A program made the translations under genes and the position numbers. Below the pieces are notes generated by a model. It made no database searches, was not told the origin of the DNA, and saw nothing but the letters and a program-made list of their open reading frames with translations. Shown here one piece after another: positions 41,934 to 48,544 of a stretch of DNA of 48,544 bases. The stretch spans positions 1-48,544 of the forward strand of contig JAIQFN010000044.1 in the NCBI GenBank assembly GCA_020073265.1, read 5' to 3'. This DNA comes from Terriglobia bacterium. GTDB lineage: Bacteria > Acidobacteriota > Terriglobia > Bryobacterales > Bryobacteraceae. The stretch's first letter is position 1. Each line of letters opens with the position of its first letter.

Positions 41934-41938
41934 GCTTT

Positions 41939-41945
41939 CCTCCTT
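41939..41945 (-). promoter_or_regulatory. Strong ribosome binding site of the BBE oxidase
   Basis: AAGGAGG on the minus strand, 5 bases before the ATG at 41931-41933. It fixes the start within a frame that stays open to 42320. Confidence 0.85.
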
Positions 41946-42018
41946 AGCCGGGAAACATCCGGTACGTTTTCTACTTTGCCAGAGCAGGCGTTCCGAAACC
42001 GTTCTAAAGCAGAGCAAG

Positions 42019-45000
42019 TCAGCGTTCGGCGATGTTCGCCCGTTCGGTCTTGGGCGCGGGCAGATTCCCGAGTCGATCTTGGGCGCGGGCCTCCAACATG
42101 ACTGCACCGGACTGGCGGGCCGATTCAATGGCTCGCCGGTAGCTGGCTTGGGCCTGGGCCGCATCTCCGCTGCTCGCAAGCACATCGCCATGAATCCGGT
42201 GCAGTTCGGCGGCGAACCACGTCTCGCCGTTCTTGCTCTGGAACGCGAATCCGCTGGCGACGTTGGCGAGAGCTTCGCCCACCTGGCCGGCCAAGCCGCA
42301 AACTTCCGCCAGCAGTCCATAGTAGAAAGGAAGGCGAAGCTCGGCCCCCGTCGACTTCAGCGCCTCGATCCCGCGCCGCAGCTCGACTAACCCGGCGGAG
42401 GTGTCGCCTTCCAGAGCGATGGCCCATCCCGCTAGCGCATCCGCCCAGGCCAAGTAGTAAACGAACCCGTGCTTCCGGCAGAGGGCCGAAGCTTCCGTGG
42501 CCTGCGCCAGCGCGAGCTTGCTCTGGCGGCGAAAGACGTTCAACATCGCGGCGTAATCCAGTGCGATCGCGAGCGTGAACGGATGTGACAAATCGCGGGC
42601 CCGGGCGATGGCTTCCTCACTGGTGGACTCGGCCTGGCCGGCGTGACCTAACAGCCAGAGCAGGTGCGACAGGTACGAACGGCAGAAGACGCCGATGTCG
42701 GGCCCGGCGAAGAGCGACAACGCGGGCGGAGAAGAGCTGCCGAAGGCCGGCGCGGCGTGCTCCATGTGTTGTCGCGATTCCGCCAGTTGGCCCAAGTGAA
42801 ACAGACTGCTGCCCAGGCAGAAGCGGCAGGCCGTGGCCAGGTCGGGAGCGCCGTCTCTCAACGCCTCCTCCACGCACAGCTCGCCAAAGCGCCGTGCTTC
42901 CTCGAATTGGCCGCAAACGATATGAAACACCCAGGCGCCGCTCAGCAGCGAGAACAGGTGTTTCCGGTCACCGGACCGCTTCGCGAGCAGCAGGCCGCGC
43001 TCGTAGGTTTGGCCCACTTCCGGCAGGCTATAGCCGTGCGTCGTCACGAGCGAGGGACCGAGTGTTACGAGCAGCTCGAGTTCCTCTTTGTCGCGCTTGG
43101 CGGTTTCCGGAAAATCGCGGCACAGGCGGAGTGCGCGGCGGATCAGGTCGGCTGCTTCGGCGTCCGCGAATCGCTGCCTGGCGACGGAAGCGGCGTCGCG
43201 ATAGTGGCGAATGGCCTGTTCCGGCATGCCCGCGGCTTCGCAATGCGCGGCCAGCCATCCGCTGACGCCTTCGAGATCGGACGCATACAGCTCCTCGAGC
43301 GCGCGCGCTACGCGGCGGTGCAACGAACGCTGGCGCACGGGACTCAATTCAGTGTAGGCCACCTCGCGCAAAAGATCGTGCGTGTAATCATACGCGCCTG
43401 CGCCCTGACCCTCGATGATGCGGCGCTGCCACAATTCTTCGAGCGCTCGCGACAGGCTGTCTTCATCCCAATCGGTGGCCTTGGCGAGCAGGTCGAAGGA
43501 GAATGGCCGGCCAATGGTGGCGGCGATCCCGGCTAGTTCGTAGGCCTGCGGCGACAATTGCGCCAGACGCGCCGCGATGACGGCCTGTACGCGCGGCGGC
43601 GCCGAGTTCCTGGTGGCTTGATCCTCGAGGGAAGCGCGCACGCTCTCCACTACGAAGAGAGGGTTTCCTTGCGTGGCCTGATAGAGGCCGCTCAGGAACG
43701 CGGGATCGCATTCGCGCCTGGCAACCTGGGCCGCCAGCGCAGCCGCGTCTTCCACGCTTAGCGGCGCCAGCGGGAACTCGGACAACTGCCCGGACTGGCG
43801 CAATTCGCTGACGAGGCCGGCCAAGGGGTGATCGCGCCCCGTCTCTTCGGGCCTCACCGTACCAAGCACCAAGGTGCTAGCGGAGGCTGCAGACCGAAAA
43901 AATGAATGCAACCACTCGAACGAATCGGGATCGCACCACTGCAAGTCGTCGATCAGAAGCAATAGCGGTTTCGGCCCCTTGCTGAACCAGGCGTTCAGGG
44001 CTTCGTAGAGGTGACGCCTTTGCCAGCTCTCGGTCAGCGGCTGGGGCGGAGCGATTTCGGGACTTTCAATCAGGATCTCCGGCAGCACTCGGGCCAACTC
44101 AGCAAGCTGCGGTTTCGGCAACTGCGTTCGCGCCAACCGCATCGGTTCGGCCCGCAGCCACTCCGCCACCGGCCCGTAGGCGAGCCGGCCCTGCACGAAG
44201 TAGCAGCGAGCCCGCGCGGCGCCGCACTCCGGGTGGCGGGAGCAGTGCAGAAACAGTTCTTCGGCCAGCCGGGACTTTCCGATTCCCGGCTCTCCGAGGA
44301 TCAGAGCTAAGTGCGCCTCGCCCTGTGTCGCGCGCCGCCAGCAGCCGAGCAGGCTTTCCCATTCCGCCGTCCGGCCTATCATCGGCATCCGCGTGGTAGC
44401 GGCGGAAGGCGGCAGTTCCACGGCGGTAGCGGGCAGATGTTCCGATTTCAGCGCCTGGGTAAATAGATCCTGGGTCACCTTCGAAGGGCTGATGCCGAGC
44501 TCGCGCTGGAGCACGCGCATGCACTGGTGATAGACACGCAAGGCGCTGGATCGATCATTGTTCCGGACGTGCAGCCGCATCAGCAATTGATAGGACGGCT
44601 CGCGCAGCGGGTCCGCTGCCACCAGCCTGGTGGCATGACGGATCGCCGCCGCGTATTCTCCGTTCATTTCGAGCAGCGCCGTCAGACGGTTGAGGACTTC
44701 TGTGGACTGCTGCCGCAATTGCTCACGTCTGGTTCCCAGCCACTCGTCGTACAAGTCTGGCAGCAGGTCGTCTGAATAGAGCCGGGCCGCCTCCTCGAGC
44801 GCTTCGCGCGCGGTTGCAAGGTCGCCCTTCTTTTCGGCATCCGTCGCGCGAGCCGCCGCAGTCTCGAACTCGTTCACGTCAATGGAGCAATTGCTATCGA
44901 GCCGCCAGCGCACGGTCTGATTGTCGGTGGCCAGCAGCGAACACTCCACCGGCAGAGCGCGGCGGAGGTGGTGCAGCAGTTGGCGCAGGTTCGTACGAGC

Positions 45001-45183
45001 TTGGGATTCGCCGGACTCGGGCCACAGCAGATACGCGAGGTGTTCGCGAGATTGCGGGGCGTCGGCGTGCAGCACCAGGAACGCGAGCAGCGATTGCAGA
45101 CGGCTGGTGCTTACCGATGCGAGGAGCTGCTGTCCGACCAGGAAGCGTAGCTTGCCCAGCAGCTCAATGCGAATTGGGGACAC
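42019..45183 (-). CDS. SARP/AfsR-type regulator with BTAD, AAA ATPase and TPR region
   Basis: A 1054-residue cytoplasmic regulator. Residues 1-95 form an OmpR-like winged helix (IRIELLGKLRFLVGQQ, LLWPESGESQARTNLRQLLHHLRR). Residues about 100-245 are a bacterial transcriptional activation domain (IDVNEFETAAARA, SALRVYHQCMRVLQRELGISPS). An AAA/NB-ARC-like ATPase follows with Walker A GEPGIGKS (297-304) and a Walker B-like LLLLIDDLQWCD. The C-terminal half is helical repeats resembling TPR. This AfsR-like layout controls secondary metabolism in actinomycetes; here it probably regulates the adjacent FAD oxidase. The start is GTG at 45183 with a weak ribosome site. Confidence 0.88.
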   Translation of the reverse strand: MSPIRIELLGKLRFLVGQQLLASVSTSRLQSLLAFLVLHADAPQSREHLAYLLWPESGESQARTNLRQLLHHLRRALPVECSLLATDNQTVRWRLDSNCSIDVNEFETAAARATDAEKKGDLATAREALEEAARLYSDDLLPDLYDEWLGTRREQLRQQSTEVLNRLTALLEMNGEYAAAIRHATRLVAADPLREPSYQLLMRLHVRNNDRSSALRVYHQCMRVLQRELGISPSKVTQDLFTQALKSEHLPATAVELPPSAATTRMPMIGRTAEWESLLGCWRRATQGEAHLALILGEPGIGKSRLAEELFLHCSRHPECGAARARCYFVQGRLAYGPVAEWLRAEPMRLARTQLPKPQLAELARVLPEILIESPEIAPPQPLTESWQRRHLYEALNAWFSKGPKPLLLLIDDLQWCDPDSFEWLHSFFRSAASASTLVLGTVRPEETGRDHPLAGLVSELRQSGQLSEFPLAPLSVEDAAALAAQVARRECDPAFLSGLYQATQGNPLFVVESVRASLEDQATRNSAPPRVQAVIAARLAQLSPQAYELAGIAATIGRPFSFDLLAKATDWDEDSLSRALEELWQRRIIEGQGAGAYDYTHDLLREVAYTELSPVRQRSLHRRVARALEELYASDLEGVSGWLAAHCEAAGMPEQAIRHYRDAASVARQRFADAEAADLIRRALRLCRDFPETAKRDKEELELLVTLGPSLVTTHGYSLPEVGQTYERGLLLAKRSGDRKHLFSLLSGAWVFHIVCGQFEEARRFGELCVEEALRDGAPDLATACRFCLGSSLFHLGQLAESRQHMEHAAPAFGSSSPPALSLFAGPDIGVFCRSYLSHLLWLLGHAGQAESTSEEAIARARDLSHPFTLAIALDYAAMLNVFRRQSKLALAQATEASALCRKHGFVYYLAWADALAGWAIALEGDTSAGLVELRRGIEALKSTGAELRLPFYYGLLAEVCGLAGQVGEALANVASGFAFQSKNGETWFAAELHRIHGDVLASSGDAAQAQASYRRAIESARQSGAVMLEARAQDRLGNLPAPKTERANIAER

Positions 45184-45308
45184 TTCTGAATGTTACCGAA
45201 GAACGCGCTTGCTGGCAGCCCAGCCGGCCGCACCGGCTTGGACGATTCTCATGGACCTGTTTCGGATGCTAGTGCAGCAGGCCCCGCGCGCGGTGTTAAA
45301 CTCCGTTT

Positions 45309-46328
45309 ATGGATCCCGTCGACTGGCCAACTCGCCGCTCTTCTCCTAGCTCTCTCGGCCTGCTCCTTGCCTCCGTCGCAACCATCTTTCTCATGACCGC
45401 ACCCCTTGCGGCGCAGGTCAAGCACTGGACCCAGCCCCACACGCCCGACGGCCAGCCTGACATCCAGGGCAATTGGAACAATTCCACGCTCACGCAGCTC
45501 CAACGCCCGCGGGAATTCGCCAACAAGCAATACCTGTCCGAACAGGAAACGGTCGAATTAGAAACACGCCTGGCCAAACAAGGCAACTGGGACCGCCCCG
45601 GCGCGCCCCCGCAGCCCGGCACCGGTCTCGGCTACAACTACGTCTTCTGGGACGCCGGAACCAAGCTGGCCCGCATCGACGGCCGGGGCCTGACTTCGCT
45701 CATCATCGACCCGCCCGATGGCAGAATGCCTCCCCTGGCACCGGAAGCGCAGAAACGCGAAGCCGCCCGCCGCGAAGCCCGCAGCCAACGCGGCCCGTTC
45801 GAATCCTGGCTGGATCTCAACCTGGCCGAGCGTTGCCTCACGCGCGCTTCTCCCAAGCTGCCGGGCGGCTACAACAACAATGTGCAGATTATCCAGACCC
45901 GCGGTTCCGTCATGATCATGTCCGAGATGCTGCACGAAGTCCGCGTGATCCGCCTGGACGGGAGTCCGCATCCGTCGCCGAACGTCCGCCTCTGGCAAGG
46001 CGACTCCGTCGGGCACTGGGAAGGCGATACCTTGGTCGTCGACACCACCAACTATAGGGACGAGGTGAGGTTCGCCTCTTTCAACTGTTGCGGACCCGCC
46101 GGCGAGGGCATGCACATCGTGGAACGCTTCCGGCGCGTCGACGAGAATAGCATCGATTTCCGCTATACGGTGGACGATCCCTCCACCTTCACCAGACCGT
46201 GGACCGTAGCCGTTCCCATGACCAGGATCGACGAACCACTCTTCGAATACGCCTGCCACGAGGGCAACTACGCGATGGAAGATATCCTCAAAGGCGCGCG
46301 CGCCGAAGAAGCAGCCAAGAAGAAGTGA
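45309..46328 (+). CDS. Exported protein of an acidobacterial family, unknown function
   Basis: A 339-residue exported protein with a signal peptide (about residues 16-36, ending LAAQ). The mature start TPDGQPDIQGNWNNSTLTQLQRP recurs, as far as I recall, in many secreted acidobacterial proteins of unknown role. Other visible elements are RLWQGDSVGHWEGDTLVVDTTNY and WTVAVPMTRIDEPLFEYACHEGNY, suggestive of beta strands. No catalytic motif is apparent. It is divergent from the SARP regulator, with 125 bases between the starts that could hold both promoters. Confidence 0.75.
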   Translation: MDPVDWPTRRSSPSSLGLLLASVATIFLMTAPLAAQVKHWTQPHTPDGQPDIQGNWNNSTLTQLQRPREFANKQYLSEQETVELETRLAKQGNWDRPGAPPQPGTGLGYNYVFWDAGTKLARIDGRGLTSLIIDPPDGRMPPLAPEAQKREAARREARSQRGPFESWLDLNLAERCLTRASPKLPGGYNNNVQIIQTRGSVMIMSEMLHEVRVIRLDGSPHPSPNVRLWQGDSVGHWEGDTLVVDTTNYRDEVRFASFNCCGPAGEGMHIVERFRRVDENSIDFRYTVDDPSTFTRPWTVAVPMTRIDEPLFEYACHEGNYAMEDILKGARAEEAAKKK

Positions 46329-46410
46329 TCTTAAACAACATGCGGCCAAGCGACCTCGTCGTTCCCCGCCGCTGAAGGTACACCCCGCTGGCATCCAGCT
46401 CCCGCACGGA

Positions 46411-46854
46411 CTACTTTTTGCAACCAGCAATCTCGGTGGTGTAAACGATGGTGGCGATCTTCCAGCCTTCGTCGGTTTTGAAAAGACCGACAGAATCGAC
46501 GCCGCAGTGGTTGAACTTGCCATTGCGCAGGAAGTCGTACTCGCCCCAAACCTGGGCCATGCGTCCGCGAATCGAGACGCTCGGCTGGCTAGTGAAACGC
46601 TCCACCAGATCGTCCTTGATCGCGGCAATCTGAGTGGCGAAGTCCGCCACTGCCGTGCTCGCAGCCGGCGCGCCTTCATCTCGAACGGAGTAGAGCCTGG
46701 CATCCGGCAGCATCGTCGACCGGATCGCTGCCGCATCGTGAGCCGCCATTGCGTCGAAGACTTTCTGAACCGTGGCGACGGCATCGGTTTCATCCGGCCT
46801 TTGCGCGAATAGCGGTACCAGGGTGAATAGCATGAGGGTAAATAGCAGGCGCAT
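46411..46854 (-). CDS. Exported SnoaL/NTF2-like domain protein
   Basis: A 147-residue protein with a signal peptide (LLFTLMLFTLVPLFAQ) and a cone-shaped NTF2/SnoaL-like domain: AVATVQKVFDAMAAHDAAAIRSTMLPDARLYSV at the start, then RGRMAQVWGEYDFLRNGK and GLFKTDEGWKIATIVYTTE at the end. Exported members often have no known activity. ATG 46854 was chosen; an in-frame ATG at 46863 would add three residues. It is the most downstream minus-strand gene of its group, after a 143-base gap. Confidence 0.78.
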   Translation of the reverse strand: MRLLFTLMLFTLVPLFAQRPDETDAVATVQKVFDAMAAHDAAAIRSTMLPDARLYSVRDEGAPAASTAVADFATQIAAIKDDLVERFTSQPSVSIRGRMAQVWGEYDFLRNGKFNHCGVDSVGLFKTDEGWKIATIVYTTEIAGCKK

Positions 46855-46997
46855 GGTTCCCATTATGCCCCGTGGCCGCCCGGTACCCGTTGCCTCCGAT
46901 GGCACGCCGGTCGCCGGAACTGAACTGGGCTTGGCAGCGGCGCGATGAAAATGCTCATTCGTAACCACCGGAGTCAGATGGACCAGCGCAACCTTGG

Positions 46998-47840
46998 TCA
47001 GTTCTCCCAGCGGAACAACTTCGCCGCGGCTTCGCTCTCTTTCGTCAACGTGAATCGCTCTCCATCGAACAAGTACTTGATCCGGTAAGTCTTCATCACG
47101 CTTGGCCCCGGCCCCGGCGTCCCCGGCTTTCGGTCCTGCGCTTCTTGACAGAGATCGCGCCGCCGCTTGGAATCGCGCATCGCTCCGAACGACGCCGTGA
47201 ACGACACATCTTCGACACCGTCCCCATTTAGATCGCCAAACTCGATCTTGTCGATCTGCGCAGCCTGCACTCGACTCTGAGCGTCGCACAACCGCGTCGT
47301 GTCGGTAGCGGTCAGGAGGTTCCGAAAGCCAATCGACCCTCCCTTTCCAAACACCACGTTCACGCCATGCATCAATTGGAACGATTCCATGCCGTAGCCT
47401 TCGCAAACGAGAAACTGCCGCCCGCTTCGGAACTGCATCGCGTGACAATGCCCAAGCTCCAAACCCAGCATGTCTCCATGGGCTTCCCACACCCCGGCTC
47501 GCCGCGTAACCAGAAATCCCCAGCCGATACTGGCATGCCGTTCCTCACAGCCGGACACGGTCACCAAAGCATCGGTGCTATGCGGCGTTAAGAAGTGGCC
47601 CACGAATAGGTCCTTCAATGTAAATCCGCCGCTCGCTTCAGGCGTGCTCTCCGGACAGGTATCGCAGCGCGTTCCTTCCGCTGTCCCATCGCAAATAGCG
47701 GCAGTAATCGCCGCTTGCTCCCGCGCCGAGACCTTCGTGAAGGTTTCCGCAGGCATTTGGTAGCGGACACTATCCTCGGCGTGCATGGGTGCAAGAGAAA
47801 GACCGGCCAGCACTATGAGGCAGCGGAGCGCCCGGCTCAC
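46998..47840 (-). CDS. Exported protein with VCBS/FG-GAP-like calcium-type loop, unknown
   Basis: A 280-residue exported protein (signal peptide ALRCLIVLAGLSLAPMHAE). The Cys-rich first part (CDGTAEGTRCDTCPES) is followed by FGDLNGDGVEDVSF around residue 207, a DxNxDG calcium-type loop like FG-GAP/VCBS repeats. Several further Cys pairs suggest disulphides. No family recognised. GTG at 47838-47840 overlaps the stop of the upstream membrane-protein gene (GTGA), so I chose it over the longer frame; the two are probably co-translated. Confidence 0.68.
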   Translation of the reverse strand: MSRALRCLIVLAGLSLAPMHAEDSVRYQMPAETFTKVSAREQAAITAAICDGTAEGTRCDTCPESTPEASGGFTLKDLFVGHFLTPHSTDALVTVSGCEERHASIGWGFLVTRRAGVWEAHGDMLGLELGHCHAMQFRSGRQFLVCEGYGMESFQLMHGVNVVFGKGGSIGFRNLLTATDTTRLCDAQSRVQAAQIDKIEFGDLNGDGVEDVSFTASFGAMRDSKRRRDLCQEAQDRKPGTPGPGPSVMKTYRIKYLFDGERFTLTKESEAAAKLFRWEN

Positions 47841-48313
47841 AAGCGAGTCTCCGTCCTGACCACTTGCGCTGCGGCCAGCGCCAGCATGCTCGCCAGCCAC
47901 AGGTAAAAGCCGAAACCCGGCACAACTGCCGTACGGTTGCCCGCCTCATCCACCTCGATGGTCCGAATCGCCAGCGCGACCAGCGCCAGCGGAATCGCAA
48001 CCAGGCTCAATACTAGCGCTTGCCGTCCCGTGTGCCGCCGAAAAAGACCCGAAGCCAGACTCATCCAAAAGAGCACGTTCGCCAACCATGGCGCCGCATA
48101 CTTTGGTATCCCGAACAAGCCGAGCCATCCCAGCAGCAGACAGTTCAAACCAGAGTAGTGAAATGTGCCCGTCCCAGGCTGCTTCAGCGCGGGTTGAAAT
48201 AGCGCGGCGCACCACAACGCCATGGCCGGAATGAAGAGCACCCAGGAAAACTCTCGAACGTCCACATTGTCCTCCACACCATAACGGCGAAAAGCGAGCG
48301 CGATTTCACTCAC
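47837..48313 (-). CDS. Four-helix membrane protein, unknown function
   Basis: A 158-residue protein with four hydrophobic segments (about residues 24-40, 57-90 as one or two, 100-117 and 133-150). No family recognised. Its stop overlaps the start of the exported protein gene by 4 bases, so the two form a small two-gene unit. The start at 48313 lies next to the repeat-rich window end. Confidence 0.65.
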   Translation of the reverse strand: MSEIALAFRRYGVEDNVDVREFSWVLFIPAMALWCAALFQPALKQPGTGTFHYSGLNCLLLGWLGLFGIPKYAAPWLANVLFWMSLASGLFRRHTGRQALVLSLVAIPLALVALAIRTIEVDEAGNRTAVVPGFGFYLWLASMLALAAAQVVRTETRL

Positions 48314-48451
48314 TTGTGAACCTTTTCAGCATGGGACTTCGCCATCCTGCGCTCGAGCATTTTCTCATTGAAGAATGAGCCTGAAGGCGGGAGCGGAGCG
48401 ACTGCCGCCAGGCCTCCTTTCTGAATTGGGTTTTGAGAGGAAGAGCAGTGA

Positions 48452-48494
48452 GTGGGAAAGTGGGAAACCTGCTCTTGGTTTTCCACTTTCCCAC
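48452..48494. repeat. Long hairpin repeat near the window end
   Basis: The arms at 48452-48469 and 48477-48494 (GTGGGAAAGTGG... and ...CCACTTTCCCAC) pair at 17 of 18 positions around a 7-base loop, TGCTCTT. A minus-strand frame runs through it but looks non-coding. A second hairpin (48520-48541) follows. Similar sequence appears, from memory only, in intergenic regions of related acidobacteria. Confidence 0.75.
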
Positions 48495-48519
48495 GTCGAG
48501 TAGGGGCGGTGGAAATGTG

Positions 48520-48541
48520 GGAATCGCGACCAGCGATTTCC
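48520..48541. repeat. Second hairpin at the window end
   Basis: GGAATCGC (48520-48527 region) pairs with GCGATTTCC (ending 48541) around GACCA. Together with the hairpin at 48452-48494 it forms a compound palindromic element that continues past the window edge. Confidence 0.55.
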
Positions 48542-48544
48542 AAG

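Noticed and set aside
48310-48543. Minus-strand frame of 77 residues at the window end
   Set aside because: It runs through two hairpins and reads as low-complexity residues such as HISTAPTRRGKVENQ; better explained as part of a repeat.
1-48544. CRISPR arrays, tRNA and rRNA genes, insertion sequences with transposase, phage genes
   Set aside because: I read both strands for regularly spaced direct repeats, cloverleaf-like segments and transposase or integrase motifs and saw none.

Overview
The window reads as a chromosomal segment of an Acidobacteriota bacterium, most likely of the Bryobacterales/Solibacter branch. The grounds are high GC, a secreted protein with the Solibacter-type C-terminal domain (TIGR03437-like, 30518-32731), a VWFA-related protein of the acidobacterial type (TIGR03436-like, 8743-9819), an Oar-like TonB-dependent receptor with an N-terminal carboxypeptidase-regulatory domain (635-3616), a BBP2-type outer-membrane barrel (19312-20613) and several GC-rich palindromic repeats. 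These assignments come from recognising sequence patterns; no search was run. No rRNA, tRNA, CRISPR array, transposase or phage gene was seen, and no gene-free gap exceeds 300 bases.

Layout. 8-5227 (+): a methyltransferase, a TonB-dependent receptor, an NQO/KefF-like flavodoxin-fold reductase and an unknown membrane protein. 5224-6975 (-): a UbiA/MenA-like prenyltransferase, a small alpha/beta hydrolase and cspA with its own terminator and a long leader. 7397-13142 (-): a tightly coupled five-gene operon of BamA/D15-like barrel, secreted DUF4390 protein, NtrY-like kinase, secreted VWA protein and NtrX-like sigma-54 activator. 13211-19045 (-): GNAT, Crp/Fnr regulator, tyrA, aroF and a GlnD homologue. 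19312-24560 (+): BBP2 barrel plus APC permease, then a PP2C phosphatase and a membrane-anchored Ser/Thr kinase. 24583-28343 (-): Amt transporter with a coupled 59-residue membrane protein, and a large secreted PHP/CehA-like protein. 28441-37345 (+): two GT9 heptosyltransferase-like enzymes, three secreted proteins, and a trehalose-phosphate-synthase domain fused to a membrane sensor and preceded by a consensus sigma-54 promoter. 37350-40419 (-): a pentahaem cytochrome c, a tandem HbpS/GlcG-like protein and a small protein. 40554-45183 (-): a SARP/AfsR regulator followed by a berberine-bridge-type FAD oxidase. 45309-48544: three secreted proteins, a membrane protein and a repeat-rich end.

Themes. 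Envelope sensing and sigma-54 control recur: the OMP-DUF4390-NtrY-VWA-NtrX operon and the sigma-54 promoter before the sensor-linked synthase could be one circuit, which is inference. Nitrogen handling looks non-standard: the GlnD homologue has Ser at one nucleotidyltransferase metal-ligand position, and the Amt has Gln at the first twin-His position. The UbiA-family enzyme lacks the first Asp motif. These substitutions, the sensor-synthase fusion and a palindromic repeat translated into the VWA leader are the main points for follow-up.
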